NCBI RefSeq assembly: GCF_905147365.1
Contig: NC_056425.1
Span: 12,551,001-12,615,000 of the forward strand
Source: Aricia agestis
Taxonomy: Eukaryota; Arthropoda; Insecta; Lepidoptera; Lycaenidae
Direction of reading: 5' to 3'
Length of the DNA stretch: 64,000 bases
The translations under genes and the position numbers were made by a program. Shown piece by piece: positions 22,856 to 36,500 of the stretch (position 1 is its first letter; every line of letters begins with the position of its first letter). The notes beneath the pieces are model-generated. The model searched no databases. It was not told the origin of the DNA and worked only from the letters and a program-made list of their open reading frames with translations.

Positions 22856-23924
22856 ATATGAGATTTAATTGTAGAGGATATAGATTCTATAGGATTTGTT
22901 TTTTGAGAAGGCAAAAGGTAAGCTGCCAGAAATATTAGGTGGCTAAACGATTACTATCAACTATTTGTAGAAACAGAGATACAATAATTTAAATGGTGGT
23001 TTAAGGTGTTAATTATTTTGGATAATTACCCTATATTAATAAAATACTTAATGGCAGTAGATAAAGATAATATTAGGACAGTCGAAGTAAAAAATAATAA
23101 TCGTTTGTTTCAGTTCGCTGAGAATAAATCACAGCAGAAGGTATAGAATGGAATAAACTTGTGAAATTAATAACCGGAAAATACAATTGTGGCGGTACCT
23201 ACAATTCGCCTAACATTCCTGCATCGCACTATCGAAGTTTTCTGAGCGCGTCAGTATATATACGACATCTGAAATGTATCACGTGGGCTTCGGCCTGACC
23301 GAGCATAACACCTCGCCCGGTCGGAAGATCTTCCTTTGGCCTCCACGCACATATTCCCACATTGGTGACCCCGACGTGATTACAAATTATAATATCATTA
23401 ACTTTAATAGTTTTTAGACTATGTAATTCTGCTTATTTCAATGTGTTGTAAACAATAAGTTATCTCAAAATACATTGTTATATTAAACTATTTGTACTTA
23501 ATTAATTGAATAAAAAATATAAGTACCATTTTACTTCTCATTTATTATTATTAAATAAAAATAGCATATTTCTAGAATTTGTAACTACTTAGCATAATAA
23601 ATTATTATGATAATATGTACTACAATTATTAAATAAGCACGTGAGACTTTTAGCTAGTTACTGCGTTCAACTTTTATTTTCTTTGAAATATCAACGAACT
23701 TGTTAGATCCTTCATGTATTAGCGGAGCTCTGGAACACAGTAAATATTGTGATTATAAATAATGAGGTTTCTAATTTTTAGCACTATTACAAAATATATT
23801 TTGATGTCATCAGTATTTCAGAATTCAGACGCCTAAACTCAAAATTTATATTGACGACTTCTTGGACATTATTGTAAAAAAATATTGACACCTAATATAT
23901 AAAAATTGTATTACAAGGCTTAAA

Positions 23925-24063
23925 CACTTACGGATTTTGTCGCGGAACACTTTTATTAATCCCAATTCCCAACGTTTCGGCTACTTTACAGCGGCTGTGA
24001 TCACGGGGTGTAAAGTAGCCGAAACGCCGAAAGTGCTCCGCGACAAAATCCGTAAGTGTTTAA
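23925..24063. repeat. inverted repeat, MITE-like
   Basis: AACACTTACGGATTTTGTCG ... CGACAAAATCCGTAAGTGTT ends, with CGTTTCGGCTACTTTACA and TGTAAAGTAGCCGAAACG inside. Confidence 0.5.
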
Positions 24064-24204
24064 ACCTTGTAATTTATTGAGTGATACTCGCGTAAACTTA
24101 AGAAATCAATACATAAAAATTGGCTCAGTACTTGAAGAACTACGAAAACCAATAAGTAATAGAGACAAATTATATTTGTTTCTGGCATCCCCATAAAAGA
24201 GCAC

Positions 24205-27200
24205 TTACAACTTATAAACCATAATCTCCAAGCCCAATATCACCAAAGCGGTCCCGACTCCAAGCCCCATCAGCGCCAGCACTGGTCTGACATTGTCGAC
24301 ACCAATGCTGCTGAAAGCCGAACCCTGGTCGGTGCAGACTGGCCTCTGGGTGAGGAAGCGCTTGTTGAGAGCAGACGTGATGCCAGCCTCGCGGATCCTT
24401 TTGTAGCTGTGGAATTATAGTTGGTTTAGGTGGAGATATATGAAAAAAAGTCAAATGGAGATGTTCCATCCAAGGTAAAATTGAGGCAATCGCTATCCAG
24501 ATTCCAAAGATGGTCTGAAGTCTCAACAATGTACCAAGATACATAACATAATACCAATTTTGGCATGCAATAATAATAAATATGTGGCTTGCCTCATGCT
24601 TTAGAGCTTGATGTGATATAATTCGTTTTGTGTTAAAATATATAAATGCTTTGGAGAAAAAACCTCAACGACTCCTACCTCACTCTAAATAGTTCCAGAT
24701 ACGGCGAATGCTTGTAAGTCGGGATGTGCTGATCGAAGCCGTTGACATAGTCCACCTCCATCAGATCACATTTCTCCGATTCTAGAAACGTCTGCTCTAT
24801 CCGACGGTACACTGGTTCTAGAACTCCGTGGAATGCGAATAAATTCTGTAATATTTGAGGAACTTTATTTTACCTTTTATGTTTGTACACGTTTTCCTAA
24901 ACCTTGAGTCTAGATTATGGTGATCTAGAGTCTAGACTCAAGGTTTAAGAAAACTTTGACATGAGAATTATCAGAAGGACCTGTATGCTGGGCAAGTCAC
25001 AGTCATTACAATATTCAAGGAGTATGGTTAATGCATGGTAAAAATATCTAAGTTATAGCTTCTCTCACTTAAACATGAATATTTAAGTTATTTTTTTAAT
25101 ACGTTTTTAATTCAAGAAGCTAATTCTTCTGTACTTCTATATAATATAATTATATTTTACTTAACCTGTCTCATATTCTTCACGCATGCATCCAAATCGT
25201 AAAAATTCTCGTTTCCTTTTTCCGGTACAATCTTCTCGTAAATTTTCATTCTGTTGCGATCGGTAGCGTGCTAAAATCAAAATTAAACTTCTCAGTTATA
25301 TTTAAATTTATCCCTTTCTTCTATTGTCATTGTAACTTTTGTATGATGTTGCTCTGTAACGGCCGTTCCCAATATTTGATCTATCTCTGGTTTTGCTCTA
25401 CTAGAGATAGGAATAGCTCACAATTGACATAAAATATATGTATCTAATGTCTAATGTGAGCTATTCCTATCTCTAGTAGGGCAAAACCAGAGATAGATCA
25501 AATATTGGGAACGGCCGTAAGTTGGTGGGTTTTTCGTTGAATTATTTCACCTAGTTACATAGGAGTTTTATTTAAGCTGTTGCCATTAAGATCCTACCAG
25601 AGATGTAATATCTCATGCCATTTCGAGTTTCTAACGCAGGTCTTTCTCGTCGGGTTAGTTCCTGAATCAGTGGTAGGTACCAAGTAGAACATTTGGAAAG
25701 TGTTAGTTGCTAACCAATCTACATAAATTAAAATGAATTTTTATTTATTAGCCTTGTTCAGTCTAGAGAACGACTGAACTGATTTGGCTACTTTTAGTCT
25801 AGAAATATCCGGGAAGTCTAGGGAAGGGAAGTGATACGAAGTTTATCGTGTCATCTGATTTAGAAATAAAAAGATTTTCATTTCCAGTACCTTTAGCATA
25901 TTCCTATTGTTCTCTGTATCGACAGCGGCCAACGCCATCTTTGAGTGAGCGAGCTGTTCCAGTGATGTCACAGCAGTGGACGGTGCCTGCAGCAGCACGA
26001 ATATGTTGGCGCTGTACGCCACGTATGTCGCCATCATCGACGTGAATGTCACGAAGGCTATTATTCTACCTGAAAAGTAGAGTAACAGTAAAGTTTTATG
26101 CCTATAGTGAGAAGACCTTATTTACTTCAATTCCTTATGCAAAAATATAAAGGTAAGGCAGAATTACTAAGTATGGCATAACTAAACAGACACAGGTTTG
26201 TATGGTAGCTGGCTTCATAAAGGTAAAAATATTAAGGGGACTGAGTATTAGAATAAACTATTAAATTATTATCATTTTATCAGGCTAATTGCGAAAGAGG
26301 ATTATCGAATTGCCAGAAACTATAGCAGAAATCACCGGACAGCCTCCTCGGTTCCATGTAACAGCCCTGCTGACTCAACGCGCTCATTGTGAGAAACAAA
26401 GCGTCACTGGCACTTCCGTCTAGTTGAGAGGCATCCTAAAAATGTTAAGACATTTTAACATAAAGCTTGAGAAGGCTGTAAAATTGCAATAAATAGTAGC
26501 AGAAACTATCGTTTACAATATAGTATACTTCTTTTGAGTGCGACAAATATATTATGACAAAATATGCAGTCTTTCTAAACCACAAAAGAGTAGGTATTTC
26601 ATATAAGCATGCGGCTTTAAATGACGATACTAAATTTACCTTTCCAACTTTCGGTTCCAATTTACTCTCCAAATAAATAGAAATAGTCGCAAGCGCAGCA
26701 CAAACAGTAACAGCAATCCAGACTTTAGTAGAGAATACGAGTATGTAGATGTTGGTGATGTATGAAAGAGGTGGTTGACGGAAGATGAATTTTTTGTCCA
26801 CGGGTACGACGGAATCGGTGAACGTTATCACATCCATTCTTTCTACATCCATGTCACAGCTTGTACCTAAGTACAGTAAAATTCATTGGTGTACCCCAAG
26901 GTTATATTCTCAATCCGATACTTTTTTACAATTGACTTAAAATAAACTGAGCTTTGATGTCAAATACATAATGGAAATATATTTGTATGTTCAACATCAC
27001 TATTGTTATTAAGCATCATTATTTATAGCCATATTTTAAATCATAATTCATAAGTTAATAAACTTAAGAGTTAAGTCCAAAGTTGCTCACCCAAATCAGC
27101 TCTTTCAGTAGCCAAATCGTTAGTCATTCCTGTCCAACCTTCACCATTTCTTTTACCATAGGAGTAACTGAATATATGTACTGGAGTAGCGTTCAACATC

Positions 27201-29066
27201 TCAAACACAAGTTGTGATACATACCAACTTACTTTTGATACTAAATCATGTGGATCTCTAGAATAATATTTTTAGTTTTGAATGTTACAGACTAAAGTGC
27301 ATCATTAAAAGTAATTTATAATCAAAGGCTTTTAAGTTTTATAATAAAACGTAGATAGCTTACAGTCTGTCCTCTTTTACGAAATGCTTCTTCGAAGCGT
27401 TGGTTTCTTCTATAATATTTGACATAACTATTGGGTAGCCCATTAGGTTGCCCCGATTAGCGAATACCACTCTCCTTGGTCGAACATCATAATATAGAAT
27501 ACCATCATAACATCCGCGTGTCTTTGAGATTGTGGTGGCTCTTATTGATGGTTTGTATACTGTTAGACAGATTTTATAAAAATAAGTTTTATTTAAAACA
27601 TCAACGCTAGAAATTGAGTATTATGTTTAAATAGAAATTCATAAACAAAAGAAATCTAGGGTACTAATTGTTATCGAAAAATCATTAAGTATTTTTTGCA
27701 ACGAATGACAAGAATTAATATACATACATTCAGTGAGTCTAAACTTGAGTTTAGTTGGTACTGCTACAACAAAGTCACTATCCAGCGTAATTGGTAAGTC
27801 CTGAAGACCTCTGTCATTGGTTCCATCATCAAGCACAAGCCAGCGGTATGGGGATCGAAGATACTCTGTTGCCTGTGCAAGAAATCAGGACGTAAGTTGT
27901 GATCGAAACCCAGTGTTTGTAATGTTTAGATCTTAATAAAATGAATATAATTAAAAGATGATCACATTGAGTTTTTGCATACGTCAAAATTAGTGGAATT
28001 GGAATATAATTGTTGATCTTATAAATAAAACATTGCTCAGTCAAGCATTATATAAATGAATACTTACATTATCAAATACTACCATGCCGGTTGCTCTTAA
28101 ATCAACAACAAACAAAGTGCCAGAATCGTATGAAGCTTCATTAGTGAAAATAGATCTTACAGATGCGTTTGATAAAGCCTTTACTAAATTTAGTATTTCT
28201 CCTAAAATTAAAAGTATAAGCTTAGTAAAACACATCCATACTAAACATTAAAATTCGCAAGTGTGCCTGTCTGTCTGTCTGTTACCTCTTCACGCCTAAA
28301 CCGCTGAACCAATTTTGCTGAAATTTAGTATGGAGATACGCTAAGTCCTGCGAAAGTACATAGAATACGTTTATCTCGGCAAAGTTCTTGAGCTAATTTT
28401 GGCGCAAGGGAGTTGCGGTCGTCGTCCAGTGCTAAACTACTTGCTTTAGAGCCTTATTGTTTCTAAAGTAAATTCAATTTTCAATTTCGATGATAATCTC
28501 TTGTTTTATTACCAATATAATAATAATAGCTCCCACACCGGTTTCGGTGACGGTGGCCGGTTTCATTGAAACCAGGCCAGCTACGCAGGAGTAATTTTAT
28601 AGTGCCCAAGTGTGTGCGCAGTACACAAGAGCACTCTCTATTCCTTTACTCTCATAACCCAGTGGGACGGACGACCGACACGACTGGCGAGAGATCAGGC
28701 GCAGGACCGACTTTTTACATGCCGATCCGACGCATGGATCATCTTACTTGTCAGACAATCAGGTGATCAGCCTGCATTGTCCTAACCAAACTTGGAATTA
28801 ACATGTTTCCAACGCGGGAATCGAACCCACGACCTCCGAGTCAAGAGCCGCTCTCTATACCACTAGACCACGGAGGCGTTACCAATATAATAATAATTCA
28901 TTATCAAAAATAATCATATTTGCTTACCTTTTGGCCATCCTAATTTGCTGAAATTAACTTTAGGGATCCTCTCGTATTCGATGTAGCTTTTGATAAAGTT
29001 AATCGTAGAAACATCTCTAGCTTGTATATTGTGAAATATCATTAGCGTTATGATAAACGACCTCAT
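24205..29066 (-). CDS. ionotropic receptor, IR75-like (IR-B), complete
   Basis: Eleven exons on the minus strand: 29066-28928, 28201-28068, 27872-27728, 27559-27364, 27257-27091, 26866-26640, 26435-26336, 26069-25891, 25270-25166, 24845-24679, 24406-24205 (stop TAA). Total 1761 bp, 586 aa. It begins with a signal peptide (MRSFIITLMIFHNIQA). Lobe S1 has GEGWTGMTNDLATERADLG and ERMDVITFTD with the ligand-carboxylate arginine. M1 is near STKVWIAVTVCAALATIS, and the pore helix reads YVAYSANIFVLLQ. S2 has CDLMEVDYVNGF, and the last helix precedes MVYKL. Exon count, phases and four exon lengths equal those of IR-A, which it faces tail to tail, so the two are inverted duplicates. It sits in tandem with IR-C. 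The TATA box was not identified; a perfect hairpin lies 28 bp before the ATG. Confidence 0.5.
24891..24954. repeat. 24-bp-arm hairpin (one mismatch)
   Basis: Arms GTTTTCCTAAACCTTGAGTC (first 20 nt) and matching complement with a 16-nt loop, in intron 9 of IR-B. Confidence 0.5.
25357..25520. mobile_element. MITE family B, copy 2
   Basis: TAA at both ends, ends CGGCCGTTCCCAATATTTGA and complement; intron 8 of IR-B. Confidence 0.5.
25620..25820. repeat. fragments of LINE 3' tail and Helitron-like repeat
   Basis: CTCGTCGGGTTAGTTCCTGA ... GTGGTAGGTACC resembles the 3' tail of the LINEs at 35480-35550 and 39480-39530. AACGACTGAACTGATTTGGC ... TTAGTCTAGAAATATCC resembles the inverted form of the repeat at 50738-50880. 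Confidence 0.5.
28249..28425 (+). mobile_element. Helitron-like (Lep1-type) repeat
   Basis: TCTGTCTGTCTGTTACCTCT, CCGCTGAACC, TTTTGCTGAAATTTAGTATG and GCGCAAGGGAGTTGCGGTCG, the usual order for this repeat class. Similar copies: 37527-37733, 40065-40296, 41140-41342, 43680-43893, 58100-58308 (+); 45432-45605, 48022-48150, 52175-52305 (inverted). Confidence 0.5.
28528..28880 (-). mobile_element. tRNA-derived SINE (family S2), intact with target duplication
   Basis: The minus-strand head GCCTCCGTGGTCTAGTGGTA is a tRNA-like A box, and GTGGGTTCGATTCCCGC is a B box. The body contains GCAGGCTGATCACCTGATTG and CCCACTGGGTTATGAGAGTA. ACCAATATAATAATAAT is directly repeated at both ends (about 28511-28527 and 28880-28896). 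It is in intron 1 of IR-B. Degraded copies are at 36455-36680 and 46070-46600. Confidence 0.5.
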
Positions 29067-29093
29067 GTTTATTACTCGTCTATTTTATTTATT

Positions 29094-29137
29094 AGATTGT
29101 TTGATTTAGGACTAGAAAGTCCTAAATCAAACAATCT
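29094..29137. repeat. perfect 20-bp-arm hairpin upstream of the IR-B start
   Basis: AGATTGTTTGATTTAGGACT, loop AGAA, exact complement; 27 bp separate it from the ATG at 29066. Confidence 0.5.
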
Positions 29138-29958
29138 AAAGAATTTATCTAAAAAGTCTATTTTACCTCCTATAATCTGAGAACTAAATCAGTCATCAGT
29201 GAAATCAATATATCATCACGTGCCACTAACAAGCCATGAAAAAGGAATTGACAAATTAATTGGCATACAGAGTCAATAATTTAGAAACGTGTAATTAAGT
29301 AGAAATAGGTAGTAGTGGTAGTACTTACCTCTTAAAGTTCTGATCGGTATTAATATTTACCGATACATTTTAAAATATACTTAATTTGATGATTTACTTA
29401 ATATTTCTATGTTATTTAAAAACTAAAACAATTCTAGAGCAAGTATAGAAACTATCGAAAAAAGTGCGAAATATGTATAATAATATTATAACAACAATTT
29501 CAAATGCTGTAATTTTCTTTATCCCTTAGAGTAAAATCGCACAATATTAAATGCATTCAGAATAAATTTTGATACACGCTATATTTTCTGATTCAAAGCT
29601 TTGCTACAAAAACAGCAAACGGAACTAATATTCAAAGCAAAACTAGGCTTTTTGCTTGTTAAGCCATTAATAATAAAGTAACAAATTATAAACCGAACCG
29701 TTCAGTAAACAGCCATTAAAATAATTCGATAATTGATATGTCGTGAACCATTCTTTAGTTCTAATTGTTTACTAAATTTTACCGTGACTCTTCTTACTTT
29801 TAGAACTACTGTTAAATTACTATGTTATGTGCTTTTGACTTTACGGTTCATTCCTCTGTTGCATTATTTTCCTCTTTTCTCTCAGGACAGCTCTGAAAGA
29901 ACGTTTTAATATTTGAATTCCAGTAAAATTCTAATATAATTCATGACTAATTCATATA

Positions 29959-30292
29959 ATTTTTTTTTATGAAATAAGGGGGCAAACGAGCAAACGGGTC
30001 ACCTGATGGAAAGCAACTTCCGTCGCCCATGGACACTCGCAGCATCAGAAGAGCTGCAGGTGCGTTGCCGGCCTTTTAAGAGGGAATAGGGTAATAGGGG
30101 AGGGTAGGGATGGGAAGGGAAGGGAATAGGGAAGGGTAGGGAAGGGAATAGGGTAAGGGATTGGGCCTCCGGTAAACTCACTCACTCGGCGAAACACAGC
30201 GCAAGCGCTGTTTCACGCCGGTTTTCTGTGAGAACGTGGTATTTCTCCGGTCGAGCCGGCCCATTCGTGCTGAAGCATGGCTCTCCCACGTA
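29959..30292 (-). mobile_element. SINE family S1, copy C
   Basis: Full-length inverted copy, poly-T at 29960 to CTCTCCCACGTAT at 30292. Confidence 0.5.
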
Positions 30293-30522
30293 TAAAATAT
30301 AAAATTTTAGATTATAAGTTTTTTTTCTAAATTTCCATTTTCTGGGAAACAACAATCAGACCTTCTAAGCCTTTTGTACTACAAAAATCTATTAAACCAT
30401 TAACTTACTTTTTTTAAACGCTAAAAATATAATATCTATTAACAATTTCAAAAATTTCGATAATCGTGCTTTCAAAAAGTGACCAACTCAAGACGTCTTG
30501 ATTTCTGTCTTGATTTCTTTAC

Positions 30523-33500
30523 TCACATTCTCTTAAACATAATCTCCAATAACAGCACTGCTGGGGCCAGCAACATCCCATACAACGTTGCTATGATGGC
30601 AGGATACATGTCGGTGAAACCCACACTGCTGAAGGTGGAAATGCTGCCGGAGCACTTCGGCTTGCCGACATGCAGACGGTGGTGGATGCACGACTGTATG
30701 CCGGATTCGCGGATTTTGATGAAACTGCGAAGGTGTTGTTGATTTGGAATTTGGATATTGTATGTTTTACAAAATTTCTAGATATTGCTCGTGAAATTTA
30801 ATAGATTTTCATTGCAAAAATCCGTCGAACCTACAGTTTGATGATGAACAAATAAGAGAGACTGGTGCGGATTTGGTCGGGTTGTGTAAAGTCAAAGCTA
30901 TTCGTGATCTGTTGGCTAGACTTGAGATAACTCGACCAGATAATTTAGGTCCACCATTTGCATATGAATCAGTTTCTCCGATAATGCAAGGGTATGTAAA
31001 ATGACTGCCTCGCTCTCACTTGATATTGAACATGTTGTTATACTGCCAGGTGACACTTCTCGTCTTATGTCCTTTCCCGGGACTGAAAGTATCTTCAAAC
31101 CCAGCAAAATCGGTTCAGCGGTTTGGGCGTGAAGAGATAACAGATAGGTAGACAAACACACTTTCGCATTTATGATTTATATTGCTGTGATGATAAATAG
31201 GAATATCATGGCTTTGCTTACTTGATTTTAAACATGTCGTTATAGGGCGACCGCTTCTGTCCCGGCACCCAGGGGTCTATCTCGTTGATGTAGTCGATCT
31301 CCACCAGGTCGCACTTCTCGTCCTCGCGGTATGTCTCCTGGATCAGCCGGTACCCTGGGTTCAGCTCCATATGGAACGCGAATAGACCCTAGGAAGTGGA
31401 CGTTATTACGTTGAGCATCTCAAGTCACGGTGTACGCGATCCTGAATTAATTTTTGTTGAATTGTTAATAAATTGTTTGATAATTTTGGATTCAAATAAA
31501 TATATGGATTACTAGATGTCCCGCGCGGCTTCGCCCGCGTAAATTAGGAATTTTACAGAAACCGTACATTTTCCCATAAAAAATATTTCCCCCGTTTTTC
31601 CCACATTTTCCTGAGTTTCTTCGGTCGTATTAGTCTTAGCGTGATAATATAATATAGCCTATATTCTTACTCGATAAATGATCTATCTAACACTGAGATA
31701 AGTTTTTAAATCGGACCTGTAGTTCCTGAGATTGACGCGTTCAAACAAACATACTCTTCAGGTTTATAATATTAGGTAGGTATAGATTTTTTTAAATTAT
31801 CGCTTGACAAACTCGAGTCTCGATCTAAAAGACTATGAAATGGTATAATATGGTAGTGATGATGATGATGAATGTAATTTGCATAGTAGCATATGCTTTC
31901 TGTTCTTAAAACAGAAAGCATATGCTACTATGCAGGAGTTTGCGAATCATGAGTTCTCTCAGCACCTTCCGAACCACGGTATACCAGGTATACCTCGGTG
32001 CAAAATCTTACTTGTTGGTAGCATATGCTAGAATACTTCTCACGAAACCGAAGTCACCACATGTTTCCCTATAAGTTTTGAGGAGTTCCCTCGATTACTT
32101 ATGCATCCTTCATCAGATCACCACTTTTGTGAATATAATACCAAATTGGGATGATACCCTATATACCAAACGAAAAATTTTGAAAATCGGTTAACAAACG
32201 GCGGAGTAATCGTTGAATATAAGAAAACGAACATAACACCTCCCCCATTTTGAAAGTCGGTCAAAATTGTAGCCTATGTGTTATTCTGATGTATAAGCTA
32301 TATTATTGTAAGGTTTCATTAAAATTCGTTCAGTAGTTTTTGCGTGAAAGGGTAACAAACATCCATACATCCACACATCCATACATCCATACATCCAAAC
32401 AAACCTTCGCCTTTATAATATTAGTAGGATTTAGACGTAGTCATAATTGTTATTACCTTTCTAATTCTCTCGACTCCTTCCTTCATGCTGTAGAAGTTCG
32501 GTTTCTTGCCTTTCGGAGCAATTTTCTTATCGTAGATGGTCTTTCGAATTGGGTCGTTTAATTTCTGAAATTTTATTTATGTTAATTTTCATACAGTTTT
32601 ATATTTTGTACTAAAAGACTTTTAGAGAGGAGGTTACTTATACTGACCTTAAAGAAATATCGGTTGTACTCGAAGTCACTGGCACCTAGTTTCAGTGGGG
32701 AGGTGAGGAGGTCTGGCACCGAGCGCACTGAGGAGCTTGGGGCCCGTAGCAGCACCACGATGTTGGCGCAGTACGCCGAGTACAGGATGGTCAGTGCCAC
32801 GAATAGCAGCAACGTCACGCAACGCCCTATCGATCAGAGAGGCAGTCAGAAAATGAAAAAGAGAGAAAGAAAGACCAAGGTATGTAATGAGTTCCAGATA
32901 AGAGGCATTTAAATAGGAAACACTCGCGTTGGAAGGAGATGGAAAATTAATAATGGAACACACGAACTATCCGAAAAATCAGGAGATATTTGGCATATAC
33001 CCTAAGAATAAAAAAAATATCTAAGCATTTAGAAACAATAACTTAGACAAATAATGGGTGTTTCATAGACATATAGGGAAACTTACCTGCAGCATACCGG
33101 GGCTCCAGGTTACAGCCCTGCTGCAGAACAGCTCCGATGATCAGAATCAGTACGTCTGCCCATGACCCGTCCAATTGCAATGGGTGCTACAAAAATATTG
33201 TGAGATACTTTTTGGTAAAACTGAAATGCACGAAGAAGAATCATCTTTGCATAACCTGCTGATAAACAATAAACAAACAATAAACAAGTCTTTATTTTCA
33301 CTTGATATTTTCTACACACTAATCTTACACAATCACTGATCTCTACACTAGGACTCCCTGTGTCGTGGAGACCAATCTCATCCATCATGCACATAAACAC
33401 TAGAAACAATAATATACAGATAATATGAGAGTCGTTTAAAGTTATTTTACTTAATTTATTTTATAGATTTTATATTATAAGATCGCTTAAGATGGTTGCT

Positions 33501-36500
33501 CGTAGACCTATAATATTATGTTTTTCATACTCTCACTAGAACACGATAACAATGTGTTTTCTCAACATATTTTTTTCTCAATATGCCAACATTCATTTTC
33601 TTTTTTTACCATGCCAACGGAAGCCTCCCACTTGGATGTGATGTAGAGGAACAGGGCGCAGGCGAGCACGCATACGAAAATCGCCAGCCATACCCCCGCT
33701 GTGAACGGCAGCGCAAATATGTTGGACAGTAGTGCCAGGGGAGGCTCACGGAATACAAACCTGATGATGGAGAAAGAAGCTTACAAAATTATAATATTGT
33801 TTTGCTTACGCTTTGCTTAAGACCGCTTTAGGATGTTGGAGGATTTACTATGGGCTGCACACAATTTTAGCATTATTCGGTGTAACCGAAGGAGGCAATA
33901 ATTGTTTCATTTGTACCATCAAGGCAATTTATTCCTAAGCAGTTGACAGACAAACGTCATTTGGTCGGATCATGCTGGGTTTGACGTAACGCGACCAAAC
34001 TACGTAGGTCCCCCATCTGCCCAGGAATCAACTTCTCTGATAGTACAATAACTACTAATAATACGTCACAGTTTGTTCGCTGAAACACCACCATCAGGCG
34101 CGTAAAAACGCTCTCTCCATAAATTATGACCGTCTCGCTCATCAAACTTTTTACTTTGGAGTAGACCATAATCAAACAAAGCACATTTTTGACAATGTTG
34201 TGCACGGCCTAGACATAATACTGCCTATAGATTCACGAACCTGACAGCAGTAGAGCCAACCATGGCTATGTAGTCAATCACCTTCAGCCGCTCCTGGGTA
34301 AAGATTGTCAGGGTACCTGCAAGGAAATCATCCATTATTAGATATTATGTATTCTCGAATACATTGATGAATATGTCAGTCATACTCATCACCTACCCAA
34401 ATCCGCCTCTTTCTTCACCAGATGATTCACAATGCCGTTCCAGTTCCCCTGCTTATCCTTGTACCCCCAGGTGTTTGTGAACAGCGGCTGTTCCGTCGCG
34501 TTCATCATCTCGAAGCAGATCTTCACCATCATGTACGTCATCTTGGTGATTGAGTCCTGGTGGAGGTTGCTGCAAGTAGTTTTATTGGATTGGATCCACT
34601 TTCACTGGATTATTATACTTGCTCTTTCTGCTTAACAAAAGAGACAGCTTGATATTTAGCCCAGGGTTGACTTTAACCCAGATTTGAAATCCGGAGGCAA
34701 AAATTTATAAGTTAAATCACACATAAACTTTACATATTTGCAAAACCTTTAATAGCTATTCAGTAATTACTATAATAAGTTTAGTGTATAAAATTAACCG
34801 TGCATTTTAAGTACACAGTTTTGTTGAAGCTTACATGTAATTAACTACGTATATCAGAATGTCTACAAGATAATGCTGTCTGCTTAAACTGTCAGCTTTA
34901 TAGCCCGATGATAACGCTGCCGATATTAATACTATCTTTGTGCTGCAGAAGCGAGCTATACGTTCGATTTACAAAATGTCTACATTTGAATCTTTGAGAG
35001 AAAAGTTTAAAGAAATTGGTATTCTGACAGTAGCTTCTCAATACATTTTGGATAATGTAATACATGTTAGAAAAAATATATGTAAATTTAAAGCCAAAGG
35101 TGACATTCATTGTAGAAACACCAGAAATAAGTACAAGCTAGATTTGCCAGTGATCAGACTTAGTAAAGTCAGTAAATCTTTTAAAGGTCAATGTATACGC
35201 CTTTTCAATAAAATCCCAGAAAACCTGTAAAATCTTTCCATTAATAAATTTAAGAAAGTAGTCAAAGAGCGTTTGTGTGCCAAAGCCTATTATAAGGTCA
35301 ATGATTTCATAAATGATGGCACATCTTGGGAGTAGGATGGCTGCTTACAAGGCTACTTCTACATTATTGTACATGACTTACTATGTATGTACATTGTATA
35401 ATTTGAAGTTACAGCATTGTAAATTTTATTTTAAAAGATTAATTTTTTTACCTCACTTTTTTTTGGTAAAAAAAGTGGGCCCCGTGCGAGTTTCTTACGC
35501 CGGTTCTTCTCGCCGGGATAGTTCCCGAACCGGTGGTAGGCACCGTAGCTATTATTAATATTCTGAAAGTATTTTCTTAAAATCTACTCAGAAATAAAAC
35601 TTTTTTTTTTAATTTTATAACTGGGCTTTTAACCACACCTTTTCGCACCTTAGTGTGAAGTATTACGATGGCGGTAAAGTTACATAATACAGGAATGCGA
35701 TCTTTTATTATTCGCTTGTATTTTAAGAGGTTTAGGTTCAATTTTATCAACGTCTGTTGTTAATGCTCGAATTAGTATCACATTACCTCTTTCGTTTTTC
35801 GTAATAATGAAAGAGATTACTAGTAATGAATAATAGGACAACAAATTGCAAGAAGGGTGTCAAAGCCGGTTGTTTGTCGGTCTTATTGAACCTGATATCC
35901 ACGTCTCGTTTTAGGACATCCATCATTCATCCTATCCTATAACGGCCATTCCCAATATTTGATCAATTTTTTACCAACCAATTGACATAAAATATATGTT
36001 TCTAATGTCTGTGAGCTACTCCTATCTCTAGTAGGGCAAAACCAGAGATAGATCAAATATTGGGAACGGCCGTAAGAGTAAAGCTACAGTCATCACAAAT
36101 CTGCTATTATTCTAATACCATTGGCTTCTCTTACCTCGCAGAAGTCAATAAAATATTTAACTGTTCTACCTCTACAGTCTATGGCTTCCGCTGAGGAAGA
36201 TCCATACTGCACCATTAATGTCCCAGCTATACTCACAGTCTGTCGTCCAGGTGTCGCCTGGTGTCGTTGCTGTCGACGATCACGTTGACTACGGTGAGCG
36301 GATGTTTCCGGATGTTCCTTCTCCGTACTGACAATACCCTGCTTTCCCTGTAGTCCACCATGCGGCTTCGTTGCTGTATTTTAGATAATACAGAATAAGT
36401 AACCTTTTAGATTAGACCAAGATATGCGAAGGAAGTTTTATAATGCTCGAGTCTGTGGTCTGTGCATTAGAGCTTTCTTTCTTTCTTTATTCTTGTAACC

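Larger units (their letters stand above)
22462..24204. other. intergenic between convergent IR-A and IR-B
   Basis: Contains SINE copy B, a hairpin (22813-22855), TTGGTGACCCCGACGTGA near 23362 that looks like an LTR-retrotransposon primer-binding site without a recognisable element around it, and an inverted repeat at 23925-24063. No exon supported. Confidence 0.5.
29067..30522. other. intergenic between IR-B 5' end and IR-C 3' end
   Basis: Holds the hairpin above and SINE S1 copy C (29959-30292). About 800 bp at 29140-29958 is AT-rich unique DNA in which I see no gene; it should include the IR-B promoter. Confidence 0.5.

Noticed and set aside
23355..23385. A complete LTR retrotransposon at the primer-binding-like TTGGTGACCCCGACGTGA
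   Set aside because: No paired LTR and no gag or pol frame nearby; at most a fragment.
28800..28880. A functional tRNA gene on the minus strand
   Set aside because: The A and B boxes are tRNA-like, but the anticodon arm does not pair well and the sequence continues as a 350-bp SINE with a target-site duplication.
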